From contig SVPF01000020.1 of NCBI GenBank assembly GCA_015066005.1, forward strand, positions 1 through 45,360: a stretch of 45,360 bases of DNA. Direction: 5' to 3'. The stretch is from Oscillospiraceae bacterium. GTDB lineage: Bacteria; Bacillota; Clostridia; Oscillospirales; Acutalibacteraceae. Positions 35,670 through 43,947 of this stretch are shown piece after piece (position 1 is the stretch's first letter; each line of letters opens with the position of its first letter). A program made the translations under genes and the position numbers. Below the pieces are notes generated by a model. The model was not told the origin of the DNA. It worked only from the letters and a program-made list of their open reading frames with translations, and did not search any database.

Positions 35670-36020
35670 ATGTTAAGACTTACTGAAAAAGTTATTCAAC
35701 AAATCTTAAATATGAACGAGGGTTTTACTAAAACAACTTATCAAAGTCAAAGAAATTTTAGTGCAGCTAGAAAGTATTTGATTAAGGGTGGAAAACTTTT
35801 AGTTAACTGTGATAGTAAAACCTCTTGGGCGGATAGTGGAAAAAATTATTTTTATGTGGCCGATATTGACCAAACCAGACGATTTCTTAATAAATATTTA
35901 CACTTGTTAAATTTGGGTGATTTGCTTGCGGAGAATAGTAAATGGAATGATGGGAAAATTGTTACGGCAAAGTATTTTCGGACAGTCGAGGACGCCTGTC
36001 CCTACAAAATGTCAATATAA
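35670..36020 (+). CDS. Hypothetical protein, 116 aa, with a C-terminus encoded by a repeat unit
   Basis: Unrecognised. It begins MLRLTEKVIQQILNMNEG and has a basic, mixed helix/strand body (SQRNFSAARKYLIKGGKLLV, FYVADIDQTRRFLNKYL). From 35979 on, codons 104 onward lie in a GGACAGTC/CTGTCCC repeat, which supplies residues TVEDACPYK and then the stop. The native gene end was probably replaced by the repeat insertion. No clear ribosome site before the ATG. Confidence 0.5.
   Translation: MLRLTEKVIQQILNMNEGFTKTTYQSQRNFSAARKYLIKGGKLLVNCDSKTSWADSGKNYFYVADIDQTRRFLNKYLHLLNLGDLLAENSKWNDGKIVTAKYFRTVEDACPYKMSI
35979..36006 (+). repeat. GGACAGTC/CTGTCCC repeat unit inside a gene
   Basis: CGGACAGTCGAGGACGCCTG followed by TCCCTACA, nearly identical to 22025-22052 and to the inverted copy at 33535-33561. 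Confidence 0.8.
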
Positions 36021-36037
36021 TATGATATAAAAAATAA

Positions 36038-36066
36038 AAACGCACCCAACAAAAGTTGGGTGCGTT
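36038..36066. terminator. Bidirectional terminator before gdhA
   Basis: A stem AACGCACCCAAC/GTTGGGTGCGTT with an AAAA loop, serving gdhA (minus) and the island's last gene. Confidence 0.85.
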
Positions 36067-36096
36067 AATTACGCATTACGAATTATGAATTACGAA

Positions 36097-37449
36097 TTAG
36101 TAAGCAACACCTTGTGCGAGCATAGCATTTGCAACCTTTTCAAAGCCTGCAATGTTAGCGCCTGCAACCAAGTCACCTTTCATACCGTACTTTTCAGCAG
36201 CGTTGAGAGATGCTGAGAAGATGTTCTTCATAATCTGCTTTAACTTAGCGTCAACCTCTTCAGCAGTCCAGCTGTAGCGCATAGAGTTCTGGCTCATTTC
36301 AAGACCCGAAACTGCAACACCGCCTGCATTTACTGCCTTTGAAGGAGCAACGGTAACACCGTTTGCCTTAAGTAAAGCAACTGCTTCGTTAGTGGTGGGC
36401 ATATTAGAAACTTCAACATAATATTTTACGCCGTTAGCAATAATTTGCTCAGCTTCCTTAACGTCAACCTCGTTCTGAGTTGCGCAAGGCATAACAATAT
36501 CAACCTTAGTGCCCCAGGGCTTCTGGCCTTCAAAGTAAGGAACGCCAAACTTGTCAGCATAATCCTTAACCTTGTCACGACCTGAAGAACGCATTGAAAG
36601 CATAAATTCAATCTTTTCGTCGGTATTGATACCGTCTTCATCATAAACGTAGCCGTCAGGACCTGAGATGGTAACAACCTTACCGCCAAGCTCGGTAATC
36701 TTTTTAACAGTACCCCAAGCAACATTACCGAAGCCTGAAACTGCAAAGGTCTTGCCCTTAATGGTGTCGCCAAAGGACTTAAGCATTTCGTCTACATAAT
36801 AAACAGCGCCAAAGCCGGTTGCTTCGGGACGGATAAGTGAACCGCCATAGGGAAGACCCTTACCTGTAAGAACGCCTGTAAATTCATTACGAAGGCGCTT
36901 ATACTGACCGTAAAGGTAACCGATTTCGCGAGCGCCTACACCAAGGTCACCAGCGGGAACGTCGGTATCAGCACCGATGTGCTTTGAAAGCTCGGTCATA
37001 AAGCTTTGGCAGAAACGCATAATTTCACCATCGCTGCGGCCGCGGGGGTCAAAGTCACTACCGCCCTTACCGCCGCCCATAGGAAGACTGGTAAGGCTGT
37101 TCTTGAAGGTTTGTTCAAAGCCTAAGAACTTAATAATGCTGGCATTAACTGAGGGATGGAAACGAAGACCGCCCTTGTAAGGACCGATAGCAGAGTTGAA
37201 CTGAACGCGGAAGCCACGGTTTACGTGAACTGCGCCGTTATCGTCAACCCAAGATACACGGAAGGTAATCATTCTTTCGGGTTCTACCATTCTTTCAATA
37301 ATGCCCCACTTTTGATATTCGGGGTTGGATTCTACAACAGGCTCGATAGAAGATAAAACTTCGTAAACTGTTTGATGGAATTCCTTTTCGCCGGGGTTAC
37401 GTGCTTCAACATCGGCGTATACTTTTTTAAGGTATTCTGATTTAAGCAT
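36097..37449 (-). CDS. gdhA: NADP-type glutamate dehydrogenase
   Basis: Reversible reductive amination of 2-oxoglutarate to glutamate; the 450-residue length is that of the hexameric NADP-type bacterial enzyme. Substrate-binding IGPYKGGLRFHPSVN (about 86-100), catalytic Lys in LPMGGGKGGSDFDPRG (about 121-136) and the nucleotide-binding VSGFGNVAWGT (about 230) are intact. C-terminal GVAVSGLEMSQN is present. AAGGAG precedes the ATG. Strong codon bias suggests high expression. Transcribed alone from the promoter at 37492-37520. Confidence 0.96.
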   Translation of the reverse strand: MLKSEYLKKVYADVEARNPGEKEFHQTVYEVLSSIEPVVESNPEYQKWGIIERMVEPERMITFRVSWVDDNGAVHVNRGFRVQFNSAIGPYKGGLRFHPSVNASIIKFLGFEQTFKNSLTSLPMGGGKGGSDFDPRGRSDGEIMRFCQSFMTELSKHIGADTDVPAGDLGVGAREIGYLYGQYKRLRNEFTGVLTGKGLPYGGSLIRPEATGFGAVYYVDEMLKSFGDTIKGKTFAVSGFGNVAWGTVKKITELGGKVVTISGPDGYVYDEDGINTDEKIEFMLSMRSSGRDKVKDYADKFGVPYFEGQKPWGTKVDIVMPCATQNEVDVKEAEQIIANGVKYYVEVSNMPTTNEAVALLKANGVTVAPSKAVNAGGVAVSGLEMSQNSMRYSWTAEEVDAKLKQIMKNIFSASLNAAEKYGMKGDLVAGANIAGFEKVANAMLAQGVAY

Positions 37450-37491
37450 ATATGTATCTCCTTTACATAATAATATATTTTTTATTTTTTT

Positions 37492-37520
37492 AGGATACTA
37501 CCATTTTTTTTAGATGTCAA
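37492..37520 (-). promoter_or_regulatory. Promoter of gdhA
   Basis: On the minus strand, TTGACA (37515-37520), 17 nt and TATCCT (37492-37497). Confidence 0.75.
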
Positions 37521-37540
37521 CAAAAAAATTAAAAAAATAC

Positions 37541-37568
37541 TTGAAATTTACAATTTTTGTGGTATACT
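37541..37568 (+). promoter_or_regulatory. Promoter of the glycine-riboswitch/agcS transcript
   Basis: TTGAAA (37541-37546), 16 nt and TATACT (37563-37568), about 18 nt before the first leader helix. Confidence 0.7.
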
Positions 37569-37585
37569 TATTGGGAACTGAATAA

Positions 37586-37710
37586 GCTATGTGAGGTTTG
37601 CAGAAGGTATTCGACTGTGAACTGATAGCACTTTGGAGAATTCTGTTAAATCAGATGCCGAAGGGGCAAGGCGGTTTTTAACCGTTAATCTCTCAGGCAA
37701 AAGGACAAAG
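37586..37710 (+). promoter_or_regulatory. Glycine riboswitch (single aptamer with upstream helix)
   Basis: The aptamer core at 37631-37710 shows the family segments TTTGGAGAATTCTG, GCCGAAGGGGCAAGGCGG and CTCTCAGGCAAAAGGACAAAG, closed by CTTTG/CAAAG. Upstream, 37586-37629 forms a GCTAT..ATAGC helix enclosing a GTTTGCAG/CTGTGAAC stem, like the partial (ghost) aptamer reported in some single-aptamer glycine riboswitches. The leader controls the glycine/alanine symporter gene and probably acts through the hairpin at 37739-37770. Confidence 0.9.
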
Positions 37711-37738
37711 GTTGTATTTTTTCTTTCTTGTACTTTTG

Positions 37739-37771
37739 CCGAACTGTTTTGCAGTTCGGTTTTATTTTTTT
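37739..37771 (+). terminator. Expression-platform terminator hairpin of the glycine riboswitch
   Basis: CCGAACTG/CAGTTCGG with a TTTTG loop followed by TTTTATTTTTTT, placed 3' of the aptamer and before the gene; the expected on/off hairpin of the riboswitch. Confidence 0.75.
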
Positions 37772-37786
37772 AAAGGAGTTTTAAAA

Positions 37787-39211
37787 ATGGACAAATTATT
37801 AGGAATCGTGCAAACGATTAACGCCTACCTGTCAGACTATATTCTGATTATTTTACTTGTAGGTGCAGGACTTTTCTTCACAGTTGCAACCCGCTTTGTG
37901 CAGGTTCGTTGCTTTGGTGAGGGTATGAAAAAGGTTTTCGGTAACCTGTCCCTTAAGGGTGGTAAAAGCGAAAGCGGTCTTTCGTCCTTCCAAGCGCTTG
38001 CAACCGCAATTGCGGCACAGGTTGGTACGGGTAACATTGTTGGTGCTTCGGGCGCAATTTTAGTTGGTGGCCCGGGCGCAATTTTCTGGATGTGGATTAT
38101 CGCGTTTTTGGGTATGGCAACAATTTATGCCGAAGCTGTTTTAGCACAGGAAACACGCGTTGTGGGCAGTGACGGTCAGGTACACGGTGGTCCTGTTTAT
38201 TACATACGCAAGGCTTATAAGGGTGCCTTCGGTAAAATTTTGGCAGGCTTTTTTGCTGTTGCAACCATTTTGGCGCTTGGCTTTATGGGTACAATGGTTC
38301 AGTCAAACTCTATTGCTGAATCCTGCAACACTGCTTTTGGCATTCCCGGCTGGGTTGTCGGCGTAATTTTGGCAATTATTTCGGCAATAATTTTTGTCGG
38401 CGGTGTAAGCCGTTTGGCATCTGTTACTGAAAAATTGGTTCCCATTATGGCGGTTGTTTTCTTGCTTGGCGGCCTTGTAATTTTGGGTATCAGAATTCAG
38501 TACATTCCCGCAACCTTCGGTATGATTTTCAAATACGCCTTCACACCCTCTGCACTTATTGGCGGTAGCATTGGTTATGCCATTAAAACCGCTATCAGTC
38601 AGGGTGCAAAGCGCGGTCTTTTCTCAAACGAAGCAGGTATGGGTTCAACACCTCACGCACATGCACAGGCAAACGTAGCAAAACCGCATGACCAAGGTGT
38701 TGTTGCAATGATCGGTGTATTTATTGACACCTTCGTTGTTCTTACAATGACAGCTTTAGTTGTTATTTCTTGTCTTTTTGTAGGTGACGGTCCTTTATCA
38801 GCTGCAAACGGTTCAAATTATAAGGCAATTTTGGAATCTTCAGGCATCACAAAAACAAACGCAATGCAAACCGCATTTGGTAATGCATTCGGTAACGGAA
38901 ACATTGGTAATATTTTTATTGCAATTTGCCTTTTGTTCTTTGCTTATTCTACCGTTATCGGTTGGAATTTCTTTGGTAAGGTTAACGTTCAGTACCTCTT
39001 CAAAAACAGCAAGGCTGCTACCGTTATTTATTCGGTAATTGCAATTGTGTTTATTTTCCTTGGCACACTTTTGTCGAACGATTTGGTTTGGGAGCTTACC
39101 GATTTCTTTAACTACTTAATGGTGCTTCCTAACGTGGCTGCTTTAATTCCGCTTTTCGCACTTGTTGTTAAGGCTTCAAAAAGCAATAAGCAAAGCAAAT
39201 TACAAAAATAA
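37787..39211 (+). CDS. Sodium:alanine/glycine symporter (AgcS family)
   Basis: 474 residues from the ATG at 37787, with AAAGGAG 8 nt upstream; a longer frame from 37712 would run through the terminator hairpin. About ten membrane helices and the family blocks GGPGAIFWMWIIAFLGMATI and KRGLFSNEAGMGSTPHAHA. Na+-coupled import of alanine or glycine; the glycine riboswitch ahead of it supports glycine as substrate. Transcribed alone; terminator at 39229. Confidence 0.95.
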   Translation: MDKLLGIVQTINAYLSDYILIILLVGAGLFFTVATRFVQVRCFGEGMKKVFGNLSLKGGKSESGLSSFQALATAIAAQVGTGNIVGASGAILVGGPGAIFWMWIIAFLGMATIYAEAVLAQETRVVGSDGQVHGGPVYYIRKAYKGAFGKILAGFFAVATILALGFMGTMVQSNSIAESCNTAFGIPGWVVGVILAIISAIIFVGGVSRLASVTEKLVPIMAVVFLLGGLVILGIRIQYIPATFGMIFKYAFTPSALIGGSIGYAIKTAISQGAKRGLFSNEAGMGSTPHAHAQANVAKPHDQGVVAMIGVFIDTFVVLTMTALVVISCLFVGDGPLSAANGSNYKAILESSGITKTNAMQTAFGNAFGNGNIGNIFIAICLLFFAYSTVIGWNFFGKVNVQYLFKNSKAATVIYSVIAIVFIFLGTLLSNDLVWELTDFFNYLMVLPNVAALIPLFALVVKASKSNKQSKLQK

Positions 39212-39228
39212 TTTAAACATATAACCTT

Positions 39229-39264
39229 CGCGGTAGAGAAGTAACATTCTCTACCGCGTTTTTT
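39229..39264 (+). terminator. Terminator of the AgcS symporter gene
   Basis: A stem CGCGGTAGAGAA/TTCTCTACCGCG followed by TTTTTT. Confidence 0.9.
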
Positions 39265-39269
39265 GTTGC

Positions 39270-39313
39270 GAATTATGGTTTATCGGCGAGCCTTCACCAT
39301 AACCCCAAATTTA
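39270..39313. repeat. Minimal interspersed element, copy 5
   Basis: Left GAATTATGGTTTATCGGCGAG and right CCATAACCCCAAATTTA are the ends of the same family with almost no interior. The right end contains the FkbM stop codon (39311-39313). Confidence 0.55.
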
Positions 39314-40339
39314 TATAAAATAAAAATTCGTGTCCCAAGCGGGAAGATATTTAAAATGTCGGATGTATAATTTATAATCATTCCTGATATCAAAAACCGC
39401 TTTGGGAATGGTTATAAAATCATCTGTACGGTGGTATGCAGAAATAAGCATTTTGGGTTTACAGTTTAAAATTGTTTGGCTGCCGCCCTTAATGGCCGCA
39501 ACCTCCTCACCCTCAACATCCATTTTAATATAGGTTGGGTTGAAGCCTAAAGAATCAACCGTTACGGCTTTAATTTGGTCCTTACCATCCCCCAAAACTG
39601 AATTCCGTCCACCCAGCATTTTAAAGCTGACGGTTTCGCATTTATCGGAAATGCAGGCATTAATGACGGTTAAATTTTTAATACCTTCGGTATTGCTTAA
39701 AAGCTTTTTAAAGGTTTTTTTGTCGGGCTCAACTGCTAAAATGCTGTCATAATTCGGGCAGTTTTTTGTAAAGCTCAAAACTGTGTCGCCGTTATAGGCG
39801 CCAAGGTCTAAAAAGCGTTCGTTTGAAAGCTTTAAAAATGATGAATATGGCTCGGCCTCATCAACCTGACAGTCAAGCAAATAACCAATTTTACCGCTTA
39901 ATTTATATTTTAAAATATTTTCAAAGGTACGGCGTGAAGCATCATCGGCCAAGCGGTTATATACAAAGCGAAGACTTTCGGCATTTTCCTTCAAAAAGCT
40001 ATAATCAAACAGCCCACCGCCTATGACTGCTACCTCGGGGGCGTAAAGCTCCTGCTCACTTGCAATTTTTAAAATGTTTTCAATAACATCGGGAAGGCTT
40101 GAGCCAAAGCAGAGCAGCACAATCATATCGCCAAATTTTGCTTTAAGTTGGCTATAGCTTGAAATTTTATGCCCGTGGAAAAGCTTATCCCTTACAAAGC
40201 CGTCACTTGCAAAAACACCTTGAAACATAATGCCATTTTCGTTAAGCACATTTATTATTTTGTCGGCACCGTTACCCATACCGTAAAGCACAATGGGCTT
40301 AGTGGCTGTTTTTAAATATTGCCAAAGCTCTGTTTCCAT
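39311..40339 (-). CDS. FkbM-family methyltransferase with N-terminal Rossmann-like domain
   Basis: 342 residues. The N-terminal ~120 residues form a nucleotide-binding-like fold (PIVLYGMGNGADKIINVL, 16-33). The C-terminal domain is an S-adenosylmethionine methyltransferase of the FkbM type: RFLDLGAYNGDTVLSF (about 169-184), ILAVEPDKKTF and PTYIKMDVEGEEVAAIKGG. FkbM enzymes typically methylate sugar hydroxyls, so a role in surface polysaccharide is likely, but the substrate is unknown. No other polysaccharide genes are nearby. Its promoter region backs onto the LTA-synthase promoter. Confidence 0.85.
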   Translation of the reverse strand: METELWQYLKTATKPIVLYGMGNGADKIINVLNENGIMFQGVFASDGFVRDKLFHGHKISSYSQLKAKFGDMIVLLCFGSSLPDVIENILKIASEQELYAPEVAVIGGGLFDYSFLKENAESLRFVYNRLADDASRRTFENILKYKLSGKIGYLLDCQVDEAEPYSSFLKLSNERFLDLGAYNGDTVLSFTKNCPNYDSILAVEPDKKTFKKLLSNTEGIKNLTVINACISDKCETVSFKMLGGRNSVLGDGKDQIKAVTVDSLGFNPTYIKMDVEGEEVAAIKGGSQTILNCKPKMLISAYHRTDDFITIPKAVFDIRNDYKLYIRHFKYLPAWDTNFYFI

Positions 40340-40439
40340 AAAAACCTCTTTAAAATGTGATTACTTATTTTTTTACAATCAATTATAACATTCAGCCCCC
40401 AAAAGCGCAATAAATTAAGAAATATAAATATAAATTTAA

Positions 40440-40468
40440 TTGATTTTTTTATATGAAAGTGGTATAAT
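40440..40468 (+). promoter_or_regulatory. Promoter of the LTA-synthase-like gene
   Basis: TTGATT (40440-40445), 17 nt and TATAAT (40463-40468), about 40 nt upstream of the start codon. Confidence 0.8.
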
Positions 40469-40507
40469 GCAGTGTATCTATGGCTTATGCCGTTTAAGGA
40501 GAAGGTT

Positions 40508-42619
40508 ATGAACCGAAAAATTAGAGGATTGTTTAACTGGACTTTAAGCAAGCTGTATCCTACTGATGAGATTAAGGATGAAATGCTTTCTACACTCAGG
40601 TACGGTGTGCTTTATTTTATTGCTTTGCTTTATTGGGAGCTTTTGCTTCGTTCACAAATCGGCTTTAAGGATATGACATTTTATTTCATTTTCTTTTTGC
40701 CAAGTATTTCTATGCTTTTGGCAACACTTACGGGTTGGTTTAAAAACAAGCTTATGGGCAATCGCATTGTTACACCAATTGTAATGGTGCTTCCATTTGC
40801 TTTTTATGTAAGTCAGCTAATATATTATCGCATTTTTGGCTCGCTGTTTTCCATTTCAATGATGGGTGTCGGCGGGGATGCTATGAAGGATTTCGGCTGG
40901 GCCCTTTGGGACACTATTAAGGACTCTGTTTTGTGGATACTTCTTTGCCTTTTGCCCGTTATTGCCGCAATCGTTTATGCTTATTGCGCCCCTAAGAAGA
41001 TTTTCAAGGGCTTCAGCCTAAAAATGCATCTTGTTTCGCTTTGCAAAACCGTGGTTTTGTGGCTTTTGGCTGTTTTATTGCTTTTACCCTTCGGTACGGG
41101 CGATTTTTCACCCTATCATGCCTACACCTCAAGCCTTATTGATACCGATACCGCTTCAAGTCGCTTGGGTGTTCTAACAAATTCAATTGTTGAGCTTGGC
41201 TATAAGTTCTTTGGCGGCGGCAACCAGGAGGAAAACACACTTGTTGTTCCCGATGCACCGCAGGAGCCCACAGTTGACACCACACCGAATATAATTGACG
41301 GGCTTGATTTTAACGAGCTTAAGCTTTTAACAAACGATACGGGTAAGCAGGCCCTTTGTGATTATTTTGCAGCTTTGAGCGGCACCAATAAGAACGAATA
41401 TACCGGCAGTATGAAGGATTATAATTTAATTTACATCTGTGCGGAAGCATTTTCCTGCTATGCAATTGATGAAACCGTTACCCCCACGCTTTATAAAATG
41501 AGTCAGGGCGGTATCGTGCTTAATAATTTCTATAATTCTTTTAAAAACACCACCACTAACGGTGAATATGCCTTTATGACAGGTCTTTGGCCTGATGTTT
41601 CGCGTGTTGCCAATGCAAACTCAACTGCGGGCAGCTTTGTACAGTCAAAAACAAAGCTTTTACCCTTTTCACTTGGCCATATGTTTGAAGGTATTGGGGT
41701 TAAAACTCACGCCTTCCATAACTTCCGCGGTTATTATTATCAGCGCAACAAAACCCACCCCAATTTAGGTTATACAAGCCTTAAATTTATGGGTCAGGGT
41801 ATGAAGTTTACAACCGCTTGGCCTTCGTCCGACCTTGAAATGATGCAGCAGTCTATCGATGATTATATAAATCAGGAGCAGTTCCACGCTTATTATATGA
41901 CCTTCTCGGGTCACGGTCCGTACTCTAATGCTAATCCCATTGCGGTAAGAAATTATAACACCGTTAATGGCTTGCTGGCAGGCCGTGAGCTTACTTGGGG
42001 CGCTAAGTATTATCTTTCTGCCAATTACGAGCTTGAAAAAGCAATGACCTACTTGCTTGAAAGACTTGAAGCTGCAGGCAAGCTTGATAAAACTATGATA
42101 GTTATCATCGGCGACCATTATCCCTACTACCTTGCCGATAATCATGTAAATTCGCTTGCGGGCAAAACCCTAGAAGCTAATTTTGAAAAGTATAAATCAA
42201 GCTGTATTATGTACTGCCCGGGTATTGAAAGGGTTGAAATTGACCAGCCTGTTTGCAATATTGACATTTTGCCGACAGTGTTAAACCTTTGGGGTATGAA
42301 GTACGATTCACGCTTGCTTCCCGGTACTGATATTTTTTCAAATAACACCCACATTGCAATGCTTTACAACAAGAGCTTTGTTACCGAATATGTAAAGTAT
42401 AACGCGCAAACCGGTGCGGCCGAATGGCTTCCCGCCGCCGAAAAACTTTCCGATTCGGAAAAGAAAAATCATCTTGATTATTGCGTAGCGGTTACAAAAT
42501 CCCGCTATACAGCATCGCTTGATATTATGAAGGAAGACTTCTACCGTTTTGTTATGGATAACATTAAGATTGAGGAGCCCGAAGATACTTCAAGTAATGA
42601 ATCTACAATAAGTCAATAA
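40508..42619 (+). CDS. LTA synthase family protein (membrane sulfatase-fold phosphoglycerol transferase)
   Basis: 703 residues from the ATG at 40508, with AAGGAGAAGG upstream. About five N-terminal membrane helices (up to about residue 200) are followed by an extracytoplasmic sulfatase-type domain. NLIYICAEAF (about 306) gives the metal-binding acidic residue, KNTTTNGEYAFMTG (about 346) the catalytic Thr, FSGHGPY (about 465) a metal/substrate His, and IIGDHYPYYL (about 534) the distal metal ligands. It probably transfers glycerol phosphate to the cell-envelope polymer. No glycolipid-anchor genes are adjacent. Confidence 0.88.
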   Translation: MNRKIRGLFNWTLSKLYPTDEIKDEMLSTLRYGVLYFIALLYWELLLRSQIGFKDMTFYFIFFLPSISMLLATLTGWFKNKLMGNRIVTPIVMVLPFAFYVSQLIYYRIFGSLFSISMMGVGGDAMKDFGWALWDTIKDSVLWILLCLLPVIAAIVYAYCAPKKIFKGFSLKMHLVSLCKTVVLWLLAVLLLLPFGTGDFSPYHAYTSSLIDTDTASSRLGVLTNSIVELGYKFFGGGNQEENTLVVPDAPQEPTVDTTPNIIDGLDFNELKLLTNDTGKQALCDYFAALSGTNKNEYTGSMKDYNLIYICAEAFSCYAIDETVTPTLYKMSQGGIVLNNFYNSFKNTTTNGEYAFMTGLWPDVSRVANANSTAGSFVQSKTKLLPFSLGHMFEGIGVKTHAFHNFRGYYYQRNKTHPNLGYTSLKFMGQGMKFTTAWPSSDLEMMQQSIDDYINQEQFHAYYMTFSGHGPYSNANPIAVRNYNTVNGLLAGRELTWGAKYYLSANYELEKAMTYLLERLEAAGKLDKTMIVIIGDHYPYYLADNHVNSLAGKTLEANFEKYKSSCIMYCPGIERVEIDQPVCNIDILPTVLNLWGMKYDSRLLPGTDIFSNNTHIAMLYNKSFVTEYVKYNAQTGAAEWLPAAEKLSDSEKKNHLDYCVAVTKSRYTASLDIMKEDFYRFVMDNIKIEEPEDTSSNESTISQ

Positions 42620-42633
42620 AACAAAAACCGCCT

Positions 42634-42803
42634 TGGCGTTGTATCCGTAAGGATACAACGCCAGTTTTATTCGCCAATGGCGAGTTCTATTGCTGCGCAG
42701 TTATATTCGGCTAAAAGCCGAGTGTTATTGCCTTCGGCAGTTTATAGGCAAATAAAATATCACTGAAACCGCAAGGTTTCAATAACACTATTGCAAAGCA
42801 ATA
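42634..42803. repeat. Hairpin array A (linker GTNTTAT / ATAACAC)
   Basis: A run of short, mutually different palindromes: TGGCGTTGTATCC..GGATACAACGCCA (42634-42663), TCGCCAATGGCGA (42671), CTGCGCAG (42693), TCGGCTAAAAGCCGA (42707), TGCCTTCGGCA (42729), TGAAACCGCAAGGTTTCA (42764) and TATTGCAAAGCAATA (42789). Most are joined by a 6-7-nt linker, GTTTTAT, GTTCTAT, GTGTTAT or GTTTAT, that appears inverted as ATAACAC between the last two. The first hairpin also serves as terminator for the upstream gene. The rest of the gene-free stretch to 42963 holds two ordinary hairpins. Confidence 0.8.
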
Positions 42804-42913
42804 ATATCACTAATTATTGTTATCTTTGAGATAGGTTATTTTTAAAAGTATGTAACCCACTATGACACTTTCACATTCAATGTGCAAAGTGTCATTCGTT
42901 TTGTGTATATAAA

Positions 42914-42962
42914 AACCGAGAGAGACAACTTCTTTACGAAGGTCTCTCTTGAGGCGTTTTTT
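42914..42962 (-). terminator. Terminator of the inositol monophosphatase gene
   Basis: A stem AGAGAGAC/GTCTCTCT with an internal AACTTCTTTACGAAG segment, then a T run on the minus strand after AAAAACGC. Confidence 0.6.
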
Positions 42963-42963
42963 T

Positions 42964-43752
42964 TTAATTGGCTTTAATTACTTCATTTATAATGCTGTTT
43001 AGCTTTTCATAATTTTCGGTGTTGTTGGCGGCAATAAGTATAGTATCGGTTTTAAAATCTAAGGGTTGCTTATTATATCCGCTAATTATGCCGCCCGCTT
43101 CCTTTAAAATTAAATATGCGCCCGCATAATCCCACGGGCATATTCTGTATTCAAAATATAAATCGCACTTACCACAGGCCAAAAAGCAAAGCTCAACCGC
43201 GCACGACCCCAAACGCCTTACATCACTGCAAAGTGGAAGCGCTTTAAGTATAACATCGGCGCATTGCTTTGCAAATTCCTTGTGGTAAAGGCAAAATGCA
43301 GTGCAAAGTATGGAACGGCTAAAGTCTTTACTTGAAGTGTGAATTCTTTCCCCGTTACAAAATGCACCGCCACCCTTGGTAGCTGTAAAAAGTAAATTTA
43401 AGCGTGGGGCATAAACCACACCTAAAACTGCCGTGTTGTTTTGTAAAAGCCCAACAGAAATGGCACATTCTGCCATACCCCTTGCAAAATTTGTGGTACC
43501 GTCAATTGGGTCAATAATCCACACAAATTCGGTATCAGTATTAACAATGTCGTTTTCCTCACACAAGAAACTGCAACAGGGAAGCAGGTCTTTAAGGTTT
43601 TCCATTAAAAACTGCTGTACATTTAAATCGGCGTCGGTAACAATGTTGGCGGCATCGCCCTTTTCAATAATTGTGGTAGCGGTGTTAAAGTATTTTTCCG
43701 CCGCAAGCCTTACAATTTCACTTACCTTGTTTTGTAATGCAAATAAATCCAT
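42964..43752 (-). CDS. Inositol monophosphatase family protein
   Basis: 262 residues, standard for IMPase/CysQ-like phosphatases that need Mg2+ and remove phosphate from inositol or related sugars. Metal ligands are in CEEND (about 62), WIIDPIDGTTNFARG (about 76-90) and the C-terminal CPWDYAGAYLILKEAGG (about 204). A suhB-like or inositol-specific role cannot be settled. Separate transcription unit. Confidence 0.88.
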   Translation of the reverse strand: MDLFALQNKVSEIVRLAAEKYFNTATTIIEKGDAANIVTDADLNVQQFLMENLKDLLPCCSFLCEENDIVNTDTEFVWIIDPIDGTTNFARGMAECAISVGLLQNNTAVLGVVYAPRLNLLFTATKGGGAFCNGERIHTSSKDFSRSILCTAFCLYHKEFAKQCADVILKALPLCSDVRRLGSCAVELCFLACGKCDLYFEYRICPWDYAGAYLILKEAGGIISGYNKQPLDFKTDTILIAANNTENYEKLNSIINEVIKAN

Positions 43753-43825
43753 AATCTCACCTTGTTAAGAATTATAAAATAATTATAACATATTTCGATG
43801 TAAGAAACAATTGTGTTTTATAAGG

Positions 43826-43846
43826 GCTTCGAATCCCTTTCTCCAT
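43826..43846 (+). other. tRNA T-arm-like remnant
   Basis: GGGCTTCGAATCCCTTTCTCC resembles a tRNA T-arm and 3' acceptor; TTCGAATCCCTTTC is shared with tRNA-Arg at 45073-45149 but in the opposite orientation. The rest of a tRNA is missing. Confidence 0.4.
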
Positions 43847-43851
43847 ATAAA

Positions 43852-43891
43852 AATAAAGAAGCCACAACCTAAAGGTTATAGCTTCTTTATT
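43852..43891 (-). terminator. Terminator of the GNAT gene
   Basis: A stem AATAAAGAAGC/GCTTCTTTATT with an inner AACCT/AGGTT helix; on the minus strand a TTTATTTTTATA tract follows. Confidence 0.75.
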
Positions 43892-43947
43892 GGAAAGGGT
43901 GTACAAATTCAATGCCCTTTGAGTTTTTGATTTATGGGTTCGAACCG

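Noticed and set aside
33862-36020. Known antiphage or toxin-antitoxin system
   Set aside because: No nuclease, reverse transcriptase, NTPase, kinase or recognised toxin domain is visible in any of the six small proteins.
37712-37786. 25-residue N-terminal extension of the AgcS symporter
   Set aside because: The extension covers the riboswitch terminator hairpin and its T run.
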